Both the position numbers and the translations under genes were made by a program. Below, piece by piece: positions 26,109 to 37,980 of a stretch of 64,000 bases of DNA. The notes below the pieces were generated by a model. That model saw only the letters and a list, made by a program, of their open reading frames with translations, was not told the DNA's origin and did not search any database. Source of the stretch: Pseudomonadales bacterium. Lineage in GTDB: Bacteria; Pseudomonadota; Gammaproteobacteria; Pseudomonadales; UBA5518. Where the stretch lies: NCBI GenBank assembly GCA_024234165.1, contig JACKOP010000001.1:248001-312000 (forward strand), given 5' to 3'. Position 1 is the first letter of the stretch. Each line of letters opens with the position of its first letter.

Positions 26109-27763
26109 TCCAGACCCGTCTGGTCGTAGCCCGCCACTTGCGGCGGCTGCTTCCCATCGCAGTCGCATCGGTGCTGAGCACCGGATGTGCTCAGCGCGTT
26201 GCGCTGCACCTGCCGGGAACCCCGGAAGGCATGCGCGAACGCACCAGCGTCTACGACCAGCTTGGCTATTGGCCGGTACAGGAAGACGCAGCCGACGACG
26301 GCATGCGCTGTGTGCCCGAGTCACTGCTGGGTACCTACGCCGCAGAGGCACAGGGAGACCGGGATCTCTGGGCACGCGTGCGAGCGGGTTACGGACTCGG
26401 CGGTGATGTCGACAACGGACGCATCGATCTTTACATCGATTCCTTCGCGTACCGGCAGCGATTGTTCGACCATCTGGAAGCGCGCGCTTCCCCGTATCTG
26501 CACTATGTGGTCGGCGAACTCGAAAAACGCAACATGCCGCTCGAAATCGCGCTGCTGCCGGTGATCGAGAGCGGCTATAACCCGAATGCCGTCAGCCCCG
26601 GCCGAGCGGCAGGACTGTGGCAGATCACACCAGGCACCGGTGCGCGCCTCGGCCTGCAGCAAAGTGGTCACTACGACGGGCGCAAGGATGTGGTCGCGTC
26701 GACGGACGCCGCTCTCGACTATCTCGAAGAACTGCACAAGCGCTTCGACGGTGACTGGTATCTCGCGCTGGCCGCCTACAACACCGGCGAGGGCAACGTG
26801 CAACGTGCGATCGAGCGCAACCGTCGTCTCGGCAAACCCACCGACTACTGGTCCCTGCCGCTATCGGCGCAAGCGTGCAATTACGTGCCACAACTGATCG
26901 CGTTGTCGCGTGTGCTCGAATCACCCGAACAACACGGCGTCGCACTGTCCGCACTGCCGGACTCCGCTTCCTGGGTTCCGGTCGAGGTCGGAGCACGGAT
27001 CGATCTCAATCGTGTGGCATCGCGTGCCGGCATCGACGCGCAGGAACTGCGCGGTGTCAATCCGGCGTACGGACGCGGCATCACGCCGGCGCAGTCCAGC
27101 AACTCCGTACTGGTTCCGGCTGAGGACCGCGACCGGTTCGTCGCAGCTCTCGCGCACGCACCCGCGAACGCGCCGGCGCAGAGGCAGGGCGAACGCTATC
27201 GCGTTCGCAAGGGCGACACGCTGCTCGCGATCGCCCGTTTGCACAGGACGAGCGTCGATGCGCTGCGTGCAATCAATGGGTCGAACGGCGACGAGCTCAG
27301 GGAAGGCCAGTGGTTGCTGTTGCCGGATGATGCGGTTCTGCCGCGTCGCCAGTTCGCGACCAGCGAGACTCTGGCCCTGAAGGAACAGGGTATCTACACG
27401 GTGCGCGCCGGTGACACGCTGTCGGGCATTGCCAGTCGCTTCGGCGTGCCCACCGCCGAACTGGTGGCGCTGAACCGTATCGACACACGCATGACCTTGC
27501 GTGTCGGACAGAAATTGCGGGTGCGCGGCGGCAACGATCCTGCCGTGGCAGTGGCAGCGGGCGCCTCCTCGACCGCGTCAGCGCAGCGCTACACCGTCCG
27601 TGCGGGCGACTCGATCGCACGTATCGCGACGCGCTTCGGTGTCCGCGTGGCCGACCTGCTCGCGTGGAACCGTATCGATCGGTCGCGCCCGCTGATCCAC
27701 CCTGGCCAGATCCTTGTGCTGCATCCGCCAAAACCCGTCGCACGCGTTGCACGCACACGCTGA
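26105..27763 (+). CDS. mltD: Membrane-bound lytic murein transglycosylase D with three LysM domains
   Basis: A 552-residue lipoprotein-type enzyme. The N-terminal signal ends at a lipobox-like LSTGC. The SLT domain has the catalytic Glu E155 in LLPVIESGYNPNAVSPGRAAGLWQ. Three LysM repeats bind peptidoglycan at about 360-403, 425-468 and 495-540 (YRVRKGDTLLAIA, YTVRAGDTLSGIA, YTVRAGDSIARIA). It cleaves the glycan strand to form 1,6-anhydromuropeptides. It starts within the gloB stop (ATGA overlap). E. coli MltD has two LysM repeats; three is within the family range. Confidence 0.95.
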   Translation: MIQTRLVVARHLRRLLPIAVASVLSTGCAQRVALHLPGTPEGMRERTSVYDQLGYWPVQEDAADDGMRCVPESLLGTYAAEAQGDRDLWARVRAGYGLGGDVDNGRIDLYIDSFAYRQRLFDHLEARASPYLHYVVGELEKRNMPLEIALLPVIESGYNPNAVSPGRAAGLWQITPGTGARLGLQQSGHYDGRKDVVASTDAALDYLEELHKRFDGDWYLALAAYNTGEGNVQRAIERNRRLGKPTDYWSLPLSAQACNYVPQLIALSRVLESPEQHGVALSALPDSASWVPVEVGARIDLNRVASRAGIDAQELRGVNPAYGRGITPAQSSNSVLVPAEDRDRFVAALAHAPANAPAQRQGERYRVRKGDTLLAIARLHRTSVDALRAINGSNGDELREGQWLLLPDDAVLPRRQFATSETLALKEQGIYTVRAGDTLSGIASRFGVPTAELVALNRIDTRMTLRVGQKLRVRGGNDPAVAVAAGASSTASAQRYTVRAGDSIARIATRFGVRVADLLAWNRIDRSRPLIHPGQILVLHPPKPVARVARTR

Positions 27764-27860
27764 GCAGTTACACGCGCTCACGCCTCGGCATTGATCTACA
27801 CTCACGCAAGCACCGGTGCACAATCGGCAACGAACCCGGATCGAGCGCGGAGACACCAGC

Positions 27861-28667
27861 ATGAAGGGCAGCAGCCGGGGCCGGAAAAGGATCCGGCCCC
27901 GCAGTGTGCGCAAACCGCAACCCGCCCGCACGCAGCCCGCTCCTCCCGAGGAGCCGGCTCGTGGCGAGTCGGCACTCGGCAGCCTGCTCGGCAGCCTGGG
28001 TGGATTGACGACCGACCTGACCAGTTCGGCCTGGCGTCTCGCGTCACGCACCCGCGACAGCGCTGCCCGTGTCATCGCACGTACGCCGGAGCAGTTGCGC
28101 ATGATGGCAAGGGCTGGTGAATCGCTGCGCGACATACGCAAAGTTGCCGGCATGACGGCAACCGAAATCAGTGCGGCGCTGAACCTGCGCGACAAGAACG
28201 CCTGGGAGGCGATCGAGAGCGGACGCGAAGTCATTTCCTTCGAACTGATCCTGCGACTCGCTTCGCTGGTTGCACGCAATGATCCGCTGCCGTTCGTGTT
28301 GAAGTACACGCGTACCTATCACCCACGGCTGTGGGAAATCCTGCACGAATTGAAGATCGACAGGTTGCCGTTGCAGTTCGAGCGCGAACGCAACTTCATC
28401 AATATCTATCGCCGTCACGACGCAGCGCGCACGCTTTCCGACGCAAACTTCGACCACGTGCTGCAGTTCACCCGGCAGGCCTTCGATCTCGCGATGCAAT
28501 TCATCTTGCGAGCCGATCAGCCTGCGTCGGCAGAGTCACCGGACAGTGACGACGAGGCCCGCGACGACAGCGAGTCCATCGAGGACGACGAACACCCGCG
28601 TCCCGCTGCACGGCGCGCACCAATGCGCAAGCGCCGCAGCACCGCACGTCGCCCCTCACGTGGCTGA
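27861..28667 (+). CDS. XRE-type helix-turn-helix protein with disordered tails
   Basis: A 268-residue protein. The N-terminus (1-35) and C-terminus (about 225-268) are highly basic or acidic and low in complexity. The centre contains a helix-turn-helix-like segment (LRDIRKVAGMTATEISAALNLRDKNAWEAIESGREVISFELILRLASL) typical of XRE regulators. It is followed by a helical region (LPFVLKYTRTYHPRLWEILHEL). GGAG precedes ATG 27861 by 8 bases. It may be a transcription regulator, but the target is unknown. It is convergent with ppsA. Confidence 0.75.
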   Translation: MKGSSRGRKRIRPRSVRKPQPARTQPAPPEEPARGESALGSLLGSLGGLTTDLTSSAWRLASRTRDSAARVIARTPEQLRMMARAGESLRDIRKVAGMTATEISAALNLRDKNAWEAIESGREVISFELILRLASLVARNDPLPFVLKYTRTYHPRLWEILHELKIDRLPLQFERERNFINIYRRHDAARTLSDANFDHVLQFTRQAFDLAMQFILRADQPASAESPDSDDEARDDSESIEDDEHPRPAARRAPMRKRRSTARRPSRG

Positions 28668-28685
28668 GTCGCTTCCCCTTGCTGG

Positions 28686-31049
<2,364 letters not shown>

Positions 31050-31136
31050 GCTGTACTTGCCTCCCTGAACAAGATCCCGATCACCGCGGGCCGCTAACAT
31101 GGCAGAATCTGCCTTGCGAGTCACCCGGACAACACC

Positions 31137-31949
31137 ATGAAAAGAACCGCTTTCTTCATCTCCGATGGCACCGGCATCACGGCCGAGACGCTCGGCGAGG
31201 CGCTGCTGGCGCAGTTCGAGGGCGTCGCCTTCGACTTCGTGCGCCTGCCCTATGTGGACACCGAAGAGCGCGCCCATAACGCGGTTGCGCGCATCGACGC
31301 CATCGCAGCTCGCGACGGCGAGCGCCCGATCGTATTCGACACCGTGATCGACCAGCGCCTGCGCCAGATCATCGCTTCTTCGCGGGGTGCGATGTTCGAC
31401 ATCTTTTCGACCTTTCTGGCCCCGCTCGAACAGGCGCTCGGTGCGCCGTCCACGTTCACGGTCGGGCGCGTGCATGACCCGCAGAGCAACATCTATCACG
31501 CACGCATCGAGGCCGTGCACTACGCGATGGCGAACGACGACGGCGCCAGCGGCAGCGACTATGCGAAGGCCGATGTGATCATGGTCGGCGTGTCACGCAG
31601 CGGCAAGACCCCGTCGTGCATCTACCTGGCAATGCAGTTCGGCGTGCACGCAGCCAACTATCCGATCACCGACGATGACCTGCAATCCATGCGCCTGCCC
31701 CCGGTGTTGACGCGCTATCAGGAACGGCTGTTCGGACTCACGATCGACCCGCCTCGCCTCGCCGAAATCCGCGAACAGCGCCGCCCCCGGAGTCGTTACG
31801 CTTCACTGCGCCAGTGCGAGGACGAGGTGCGCCAGTGCGAGGCCATGCTGCGCCGCCACCGCATCCCCTACCTGAATTCGACCCGCATGTCGGTCGAGGA
31901 AATCGCAACCCGGATCATGATGGAAAAGGAGTTGCGCGGTCGCAAGTGA
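31137..31949 (+). CDS. ppsR: PEP synthase regulatory protein (bifunctional kinase/pyrophosphorylase)
   Basis: A 270-residue DUF299 protein. The N-terminus FFISDGTGITAETLGEALL and the P-loop GVSRSGKT (from residue 151) are diagnostic. It inactivates PpsA by ADP-dependent phosphorylation of a threonine next to the catalytic His, and reactivates it by phosphate-dependent dephosphorylation. It diverges from ppsA. A short dyad GGCAG-AAT-CTGCC (31101-31113) lies in the shared promoter region. Confidence 0.96.
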   Translation: MKRTAFFISDGTGITAETLGEALLAQFEGVAFDFVRLPYVDTEERAHNAVARIDAIAARDGERPIVFDTVIDQRLRQIIASSRGAMFDIFSTFLAPLEQALGAPSTFTVGRVHDPQSNIYHARIEAVHYAMANDDGASGSDYAKADVIMVGVSRSGKTPSCIYLAMQFGVHAANYPITDDDLQSMRLPPVLTRYQERLFGLTIDPPRLAEIREQRRPRSRYASLRQCEDEVRQCEAMLRRHRIPYLNSTRMSVEEIATRIMMEKELRGRK

Positions 31950-31979
31950 GGCGATGGGCAGGCACCGTCGGCGCCCGCG

Positions 31980-32939
31980 TCAGGCACTGCCCAGCAGCCG
32001 CACGGCAGCCGCGTACGGTGTCATTTCGCCCCGCACCACGCGCTCCTCGAGGCGCGGCAGTTCATCGCGTACACGCGGGTCGGTGCGAAAGCGCTGCTCG
32101 AGCAGCTCGCTGATCAGCCGGCGCAGCCACTGCGCGTTCTGCAGTGCGCGATTGCGTTGCAGTTCCCCGCTCGCCTCGGCACCGCCGCGGTACTCTTCGA
32201 TCATTTTCCAGACTTCCGTGATGCCCCGGTTCTCGGTCGCGGAACAGGTCAGCACGCGCGGCACCCAGAATCCGCTGTGCGAGAGCAGGTTCATCGCGTT
32301 CTGGTAGTGGCGACGCGTGCGCTGGGCAAGCCCGACGCTCTCGCCATCGGCCTTGTTCACGACCAGCGCATCGGCGAGCTCCATGATCCCGCGCTTGATT
32401 CCCTGCAACTCGTCACCGGCGTTCGGCAGCATCAGCACCAGGAAGAAGTCGACCATCGCAGCGACCTCGTACTCGGACTGGCCCACACCCACGGTCTCCA
32501 CGAGGATGACGTCGTATCCCGCTGCCTCGCAAAGCAGCATCGTCTCGCGCGTCTTGTGGGCCACACCACCCAGAGCTCCCTGCGACGGGGATGGACGGAT
32601 GAACGCTGCCTCTTCGCGCGCCAGGGTCTCCATGCGCGTCTTGTCGCCGAGGATGCTGCCACCGGCCACCGGTGAGCTCGGGTCCACCGCCAGTACCGCG
32701 ACGCGATGGCCACCGCGAACGAGTTCCATGCCGAATGCTTCGATGAAGGTCGACTTGCCCACGCCAGGAATGCCGCTGATGCCGATACGGATGCTTTGCC
32801 CGGTGTATGGCAGCAGACGTTCGAGCAGGTCCTGGGCTGCGGCCCGGTCGTCCTGCCGCGAACTCTCGATCAGCGTAATCGCCTTGGCAAGCGCCCGCCG
32901 CTGGCCGCTGCGCAGTGCATCTACGTCGATACCCGCCAC
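31980..32939 (-). CDS. meaB: Methylmalonyl-CoA mutase-associated GTPase MeaB
   Basis: A 319-residue G3E-family GTPase. Motifs are GIPGVGKST (Walker A), AVDPSSPVAGGSILGDKTRM, ETVGVGQSE (base 2) and NKADG. It chaperones and protects the B12-dependent mutase and gates cofactor loading. GTG 32939 is used because it lies just 8 bases after the mutase stop; longer frames would overlap the mutase gene. It is the last gene of the propionate module and convergent with ppsR. Confidence 0.95.
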   Translation of the reverse strand: MAGIDVDALRSGQRRALAKAITLIESSRQDDRAAAQDLLERLLPYTGQSIRIGISGIPGVGKSTFIEAFGMELVRGGHRVAVLAVDPSSPVAGGSILGDKTRMETLAREEAAFIRPSPSQGALGGVAHKTRETMLLCEAAGYDVILVETVGVGQSEYEVAAMVDFFLVLMLPNAGDELQGIKRGIMELADALVVNKADGESVGLAQRTRRHYQNAMNLLSHSGFWVPRVLTCSATENRGITEVWKMIEEYRGGAEASGELQRNRALQNAQWLRRLISELLEQRFRTDPRVRDELPRLEERVVRGEMTPYAAAVRLLGSA

Positions 32940-32947
32940 GTCGGTAC

Positions 32948-35101
32948 TCAGCCCACTGCTTCGATTGCGTTGAGTACCTGACGCGCGGCCTGCGGGATGC
33001 GCGTACCGGGACCAAACACGCAGGTGACGCCCGCCGCGTACAGATACTCGTAGTCCTGACGCGGTATCACGCCACCGGCAATCACCACGATATCTCCTGC
33101 CCCCTGGCGCCGCAGTTCCTCGATCAACTCCGGTACCAACGTCTTGTGCCCTGCTGCCAGCGACGATGCACCGATCACGTGCACGTCGTTCTCTATCGCC
33201 TGGCGCGCCACTTCGGCTGGCGTGGAAAACATCGGGGACAGGTCGATATCGAAACCCACATCGGCGAAGGCGGTGGCCACCACCTTGGCACCACGGTCGT
33301 GCCCGTCCTGGCCCATCTTGCATACCAGCATGCGCGGGCGCCGTCCGTGGCGTGTAACGAACGCCTCGACATCGCCGCGCAGCGCCACCCAGTCCTCGTC
33401 CTTGCCGAAGGCAGCACCGTAGACACCCGAAATGGTGTTTGCGCTGGCGCTGTAACGGCCCCACTCGCGCTCCAGCGCGTCGGATATCTCGCCGACGGTG
33501 GCACGCAGCCGCGTGGCCCGAATCGCCAGGTCAAGCAGGTTGCCTTCACCGGATTTCGCGGCGTGTGCCAGTGCATCGAGTGCTTCCTGTACCGCCTTCG
33601 CATCGCGTCCCGCCCGAATCCGTGCCAGGCGATCGAGTTGCGCCTCGCGTACCACGCGGTTGTCGATTTCGAGGATTTCCACCGGCTCCTCGCTGGCCAG
33701 ACGGTACTTGTTCACGCCGACGATCACGTCTTCGCCACGGTCGATACGCGCCTGCTTGCGCGCTGCCGATTCCTCGATGCGCATCTTCGGCATGCCGGTT
33801 TCGATTGCGCGCGCCATTCCGCCCTGTTCCTCGATTTCGCTGATCAGCTCCCAGGCCCGATCCGCCAGCTGCTGCGTCAGCGACTCCATCAGGTAAGAGC
33901 CGCCCCACGGATCGATGGTGTTCGTGATCCCGGTTTCCTCCTGGATGATGAGCTGCGTGTTGCGTGCAATGCGCGACGAGAACTCGGTCGGCAACGCAAT
34001 CGCCTCATCGAGTGAGTTGGTGTGCAGCGATTGCGTACCACCGAACACGGCTGCCATCGCCTCGATCGTCGTACGCACCACGTTGTTGTACGGGTCCTGC
34101 TCGGTAAGCGACCAACCGGAGGTCTGGCAGTGCGTACGCAGCATCTTCGACTTCGAGTTCTTCGGGCCGAAACCGTCGATGATGCGCGCCCACAGCAGGC
34201 GTGCCGCACGCAGCTTCGCCACTTCCATATAGAAGTTCATGCCGATGCCGAAGAAAAACGACAGCCGCGGCGCAAAATCGTCGATGGCGAGTCCGGCAGC
34301 AGCGGCAGTGCGTACGTACTCCTTGCCGTCGGCGAGCGTGTACGCGAGTTCCAGTGCTGCATCCGCGCCGGCTTCCTGAATGTGGTACCCGGAGATCGAG
34401 ATCGAATTGAAGCGCGGCATGTGCCGCGAGGTGTAGGTGATGATGTCGCCGATGATGCGCATCGACGGAACCGGCGGGTAGATGTAGGTATTGCGGACCA
34501 TGAACTCTTTCAGGATATCGTTCTGGATCGTTCCCGAAAGCTGCTCCTGCGCAACGCCCTGCTCCTCGGCTGCGACGATGTAGCCGGCAAGCACCGGCAA
34601 CACCGCCCCGTTCATCGTCATCGATACCGAGACGCGGTCAAGGGGAATACCGTCGAACAGGATCTTCATGTCCTCGACGCTGTCGACGGCAACACCCGCC
34701 TTGCCGACGTCACCGACCACGCGTGGATGATCCGAGTCATAGCCACGATGCGTTGCGAGGTCGAAGGCTACCGAAACTCCCTGACCGCCTGCGGCAAGCG
34801 CCTTGCGGTAGAACGCATTCGATTCCTCTGCGGTCGAGAAGCCCGCGTATTGACGGATCGTCCATGGCCGTCCCACGTACATGGTCGCTTGCGGGCCGCG
34901 CACGAAGGGTTCGATTCCGGGCCAGGTATCCGTGAACGACAGGTGCGCCGTGTCCTCGGCGGTATACAGGGCCTTCAACGTGATGCCTTCCGGCGTCATG
35001 GTGTCCAGCGTCGCGGGCGAAGCACCACCGAGTTGCTTGCCGACGATCTTCTCCCATTCCGCACGCGATCCGCCCGCGGGGCGATAAGGCCACTCCGCCA
35101 T
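32948..35101 (-). CDS. scpA: Methylmalonyl-CoA mutase (single-chain, B12-dependent)
   Basis: A 717-residue enzyme that isomerises (R)-methylmalonyl-CoA to succinyl-CoA. The catalytic TIM barrel includes YVGRPWTIRQYAGFSTAEESN and SVAFDLATHRGYDSDHPRV. The C-terminal B12 domain has the cobalt-ligand His in DGHDRGAKV (H601) and the GGVIP loop. The length fits the homodimeric or alpha-subunit type, so no second subunit is needed. ATG 35101 has AAGGAG at 9 bases; ATG 35107 is in frame with a tighter spacing of 3. meaB follows closely. Confidence 0.97.
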   Translation of the reverse strand: MAEWPYRPAGGSRAEWEKIVGKQLGGASPATLDTMTPEGITLKALYTAEDTAHLSFTDTWPGIEPFVRGPQATMYVGRPWTIRQYAGFSTAEESNAFYRKALAAGGQGVSVAFDLATHRGYDSDHPRVVGDVGKAGVAVDSVEDMKILFDGIPLDRVSVSMTMNGAVLPVLAGYIVAAEEQGVAQEQLSGTIQNDILKEFMVRNTYIYPPVPSMRIIGDIITYTSRHMPRFNSISISGYHIQEAGADAALELAYTLADGKEYVRTAAAAGLAIDDFAPRLSFFFGIGMNFYMEVAKLRAARLLWARIIDGFGPKNSKSKMLRTHCQTSGWSLTEQDPYNNVVRTTIEAMAAVFGGTQSLHTNSLDEAIALPTEFSSRIARNTQLIIQEETGITNTIDPWGGSYLMESLTQQLADRAWELISEIEEQGGMARAIETGMPKMRIEESAARKQARIDRGEDVIVGVNKYRLASEEPVEILEIDNRVVREAQLDRLARIRAGRDAKAVQEALDALAHAAKSGEGNLLDLAIRATRLRATVGEISDALEREWGRYSASANTISGVYGAAFGKDEDWVALRGDVEAFVTRHGRRPRMLVCKMGQDGHDRGAKVVATAFADVGFDIDLSPMFSTPAEVARQAIENDVHVIGASSLAAGHKTLVPELIEELRRQGAGDIVVIAGGVIPRQDYEYLYAAGVTCVFGPGTRIPQAARQVLNAIEAVG

Positions 35102-35153
35102 TGTCATGCACTCCTTACGGTCAGCGCCGGACGCGGCGCCGCAACGGGGCGAG

Positions 35154-35180
35154 TTTATAGCCGCGGTGAAGTCGTCTCAA
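35154..35180 (-). promoter_or_regulatory. Candidate promoter for methylmalonyl-CoA mutase
   Basis: On the minus strand TTGAGA (35175-35180) and TATAAA (35154-35159) are separated by 15 bases, in the 114-base gap upstream of the mutase. Both hexamers match consensus well but the spacer is short. It would let scpA-meaB be transcribed apart from the DUF1631 gene. Confidence 0.4.
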
Positions 35181-35215
35181 CGGTTGGCGCACCGCAGCAT
35201 GCACGCCACGCCGGC

Positions 35216-37456
35216 TCAGCCAGCGCTGGCGCGGCGGCGCAAATCTCCGGTGATCCGTTCGAGGGTGCGCTCGAGCAGGGGTTCGTCTTCGATGATGCGC
35301 CATTCGCCGGTCTGCAGGGCGTAGGCAAAGGACTTGCGCGAAGCCTCGCGTACCAGACGACCGTTGCGGTCACAGAACAGCAGCATCCGTGTCTCGTCGA
35401 TGCGCGTTGAAAGCTTGCAGCGTCGGGCACTGCCCGCACTGTCGCTGATTTCGAACCAGGTCCCGACGGCAACCGCATCGGCTCGCTGCAGCGACTCGAG
35501 ACTGAGTGCCACACGTGGCGCCTCGGTGTCGGCCGCAGGACGCGTCACAGTCCTATCGTTCGCCCGTGGCGGAATCACCGGGGGCGGCTGGATGCGTGCC
35601 CGCTCGATCGGCACCACCCGTGCCGACACGGCTGCCGGTGGTTCGAGCAGGTGGCGGTGCAACTCGCGGATACCCTCGATGCGAGCCTGCGCTTCGACCG
35701 TGTTGCCCTGCGTGTGCTCAAGCGCCTGCTCGAGCCGCGCGTAGATCCCCGGCAGCACTCGCGCAAGCGCGCCGCGTGCAAGCAGGTCCTGGGGTGCCAC
35801 CAGTGAACGCGGCAAATCCTCCACCATCGCCACCGCGTCCAGCCACTCGGCGCTGTCGGGGCCTTTGCGCAGGAAGAACAGTTGCAGCGTTCGTTGCCAG
35901 TCCGCGTTGAAGAATTCGAGCAACGCAACCGGAAGATCCCGTCCATCGAGCTTCTGCTGCATCACCGCATGCACTGCCTCACGTGCTGCCGCGAGACGGG
36001 CATCGGCGACGGCCTTCTCGCTGGTGCGGCGTTCGAGTTTGACCGCCCGTTGCTCCGCGCGCTCGATTGCGCACTGCAATTGCTGCAACGCCTGCGCGAA
36101 TGCCTCGCGTCCGGCCTGTGCATCGGCGGCAAGCCCTTCGACCAGGGCTCGTATCTGCTCGAGCAGCGTATCCTGTGCATCCTGCTCGTGCCCGTCCCAG
36201 CCGCGTCCGGCACGGGCGATCGCGTTGATCAGTTGGCGCGCGGGATGCAGTCGATCGCCAAAGAATCCGCGATCGTTCAACGCGAGCTTGAGTACCGGCA
36301 GCTGCAGCCGCGACAGCAGGACCTGGATCGCCAGTGGCAGATCCTTGTCGTCCGCCAGGGTATCGAAGATCAGCGTGACGATGTCCACCACATCGCCTTC
36401 CGCTGCTCCAAGGCGCAATGCACCGCGCCGTGCGGCGATCGACCCCAGCGCCGAGCGGATATCTGCGGAAGTCCCGGCAACACCACCCGGCCACCCGCGC
36501 CCGGTCTGCAGGTCGCCGAGCAAAGCAACGAGTTCGCCTGCCCCCAGGCTCACGGCACCCGCCGTCGCGATGCCACCGCCCGGCGACAACCCGGTGAATG
36601 TCAACGGTGAACCGGAGCCGCGCACCCGCTGCAGCAACGCAGACAGCTCCCCGAAGCCACCGCGCATATCCACTGCGCCTGGCGCTGTGGTGCCCGCACC
36701 CGCCATGGGTGTCACTGCGTCTGCAGGATCCGGGTCCGCACGCACGACCGGCTCCGGCGCCTGATCACGGCGCGGCGTTGCATTTCCGCGAGCCGCAGCA
36801 GCCCCGAGCAGCGGAAGCACGCGCGCGTCGACCAGCACCTGGTTCCCACGCTGGTAGACCGCACCAAGGCGACCGAGCACGTGCGCATCAAACTGCTGGC
36901 AGAGCACGCGCAGGCACTTGATGTCGCTCTCGAGTTCCTGGCAGGCATCGAGGAATGCCTGTGCGATACGCCCCGGATCGAAGGGATTATCCGCCTCGTT
37001 CATCTCGGCTGCCGATGGCACCAGACTGAGCATCCGCTCATGCAGATCCGCGAGCATGAGCTGCAGTTCGCTGCGGACACGCGAAACGCCGCCGGAAACC
37101 ATCAGCTGACGCTCGATCTGCTCCGGCGGGATCAGCGTCAGCTCGTCGATATTCAACCGTTCGCTGGATGCAGCCGGCCGCTGGAAGCGGGCGAACTCCG
37201 CCATCAGCTGTTCGACGAAACGCGTGGCGATCGTCGTGCGCTTGCGCTGCAATTCACGGCGAAAATCGAGCAGACGTTGCTCGTCGTAGGTACCGGCGGC
37301 ACCGCTGGCGAGGTCGAACAGCGCGCCATCACAGGCGCCGAACATCCCGTCGAGCAACGGTGCCACGGTCTTGCTCGCCAGCACGGCAAGAGCCTGCAGC
37401 AACTCTGCCGACGAGGATTTCACTTCCGTTGCCGAACCGTCCGTGCGCCCATTCAT
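35216..37456 (-). CDS. DUF1631 family protein
   Basis: A 746-residue cytosolic protein. The N-terminal half is helical and matches the DUF1631 pattern (LLDFRRELQRKRTTIATRFVEQLMAEF; LTLIPPEQIERQLMV; VLGRLGAVYQRGNQVLVDARVLPLLG). A low-complexity Gly/Ala/Pro stretch (about 235-330) separates it from a second helical part. The C-terminal ~90 residues (VGTWFEISDSAGSARRCKLSTRIDETRMLLFCDRNGRLV) form a small beta domain resembling PilZ-type domains. GGGAG lies 9 bases before ATG 37456. Function unknown. It is embedded among propionyl-CoA genes, which I consider to be coincidental or unexplained. Confidence 0.82.
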   Translation of the reverse strand: MNGRTDGSATEVKSSSAELLQALAVLASKTVAPLLDGMFGACDGALFDLASGAAGTYDEQRLLDFRRELQRKRTTIATRFVEQLMAEFARFQRPAASSERLNIDELTLIPPEQIERQLMVSGGVSRVRSELQLMLADLHERMLSLVPSAAEMNEADNPFDPGRIAQAFLDACQELESDIKCLRVLCQQFDAHVLGRLGAVYQRGNQVLVDARVLPLLGAAAARGNATPRRDQAPEPVVRADPDPADAVTPMAGAGTTAPGAVDMRGGFGELSALLQRVRGSGSPLTFTGLSPGGGIATAGAVSLGAGELVALLGDLQTGRGWPGGVAGTSADIRSALGSIAARRGALRLGAAEGDVVDIVTLIFDTLADDKDLPLAIQVLLSRLQLPVLKLALNDRGFFGDRLHPARQLINAIARAGRGWDGHEQDAQDTLLEQIRALVEGLAADAQAGREAFAQALQQLQCAIERAEQRAVKLERRTSEKAVADARLAAAREAVHAVMQQKLDGRDLPVALLEFFNADWQRTLQLFFLRKGPDSAEWLDAVAMVEDLPRSLVAPQDLLARGALARVLPGIYARLEQALEHTQGNTVEAQARIEGIRELHRHLLEPPAAVSARVVPIERARIQPPPVIPPRANDRTVTRPAADTEAPRVALSLESLQRADAVAVGTWFEISDSAGSARRCKLSTRIDETRMLLFCDRNGRLVREASRKSFAYALQTGEWRIIEDEPLLERTLERITGDLRRRASAG

Positions 37457-37495
37457 CGCCCGTGACTCCCTGCCCACCTTTTCCTGCCTGGCCTT

Positions 37496-37505
37496 TTATA
37501 TAGCA
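37496..37505 (-). promoter_or_regulatory. Extended -10 promoter element for the DUF1631 gene
   Basis: Read on the minus strand, TGCTATATAA fits the extended -10 pattern TG-N-TATAAT. It lies about 40 bases upstream of the ATG at 37456 in the gap after the epimerase gene. No good -35 is visible, as expected for extended -10 promoters. It suggests a transcript starting inside the propionyl-CoA cluster. Confidence 0.5.
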
Positions 37506-37569
37506 GAAGATGTTGCAGTGCGGTTGTGCGCAAGCTCACAGATCGTCGATGCCGCGTCCGGCAGCAGGG

Positions 37570-37980
37570 TCAATGGTCCGCCGGAGGCTGACTCAGCTCG
37601 ATCAGCACCCCGTCGCAGCTCTTCGGGTGGATGAAGATCACGCGGCAGCCGTGAGCGCCAGGTGCCGGCTCCTCGCTGAGGAACTGGTATCCCTTCGCCT
37701 TGAGGCGTGCGACATCCGCATCGATGTCGTCGCTGCGGAAACACAGATGATGAATGCCACCGGGCTTCTTTTCGAGATACTTCGCGATCGGCCCCTCGCC
37801 TCGCAACGGGTGCACCAGCTCGATGCTGGTCGGCGGCAGCGGAAAGAACGCGGTGGTGGTGCGCGCCGATTCCACCGCTTCGGTGCCTTCGAACGGCAGT
37901 CCGAAATCATCCATGAAGCGCCGGATCGCACGCTCCAGGTCGGGTACCGCGATCGCGATATGATCCAGTCCGGTAATCAT
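37570..37980 (-). CDS. mce: Methylmalonyl-CoA epimerase
   Basis: A 136-residue VOC-fold enzyme that interconverts (S)- and (R)-methylmalonyl-CoA, linking the carboxylase to the mutase. It begins ITGLDHIAIAVPDLE and has KKPGGIHHLCFRSDDI and GVLIELSQ, which carry the metal ligands. Its ATG overlaps the stop of the biotin carboxylase gene (ATGA), so the genes are coupled. Confidence 0.93.
   Translation of the reverse strand: MITGLDHIAIAVPDLERAIRRFMDDFGLPFEGTEAVESARTTTAFFPLPPTSIELVHPLRGEGPIAKYLEKKPGGIHHLCFRSDDIDADVARLKAKGYQFLSEEPAPGAHGCRVIFIHPKSCDGVLIELSQPPADH

Noticed and set aside
27810..27819. GCACCGGTGC palindrome before the XRE-type gene
   Set aside because: A 10-base self-complementary word is not rare in GC-rich DNA and there is no second site nearby.
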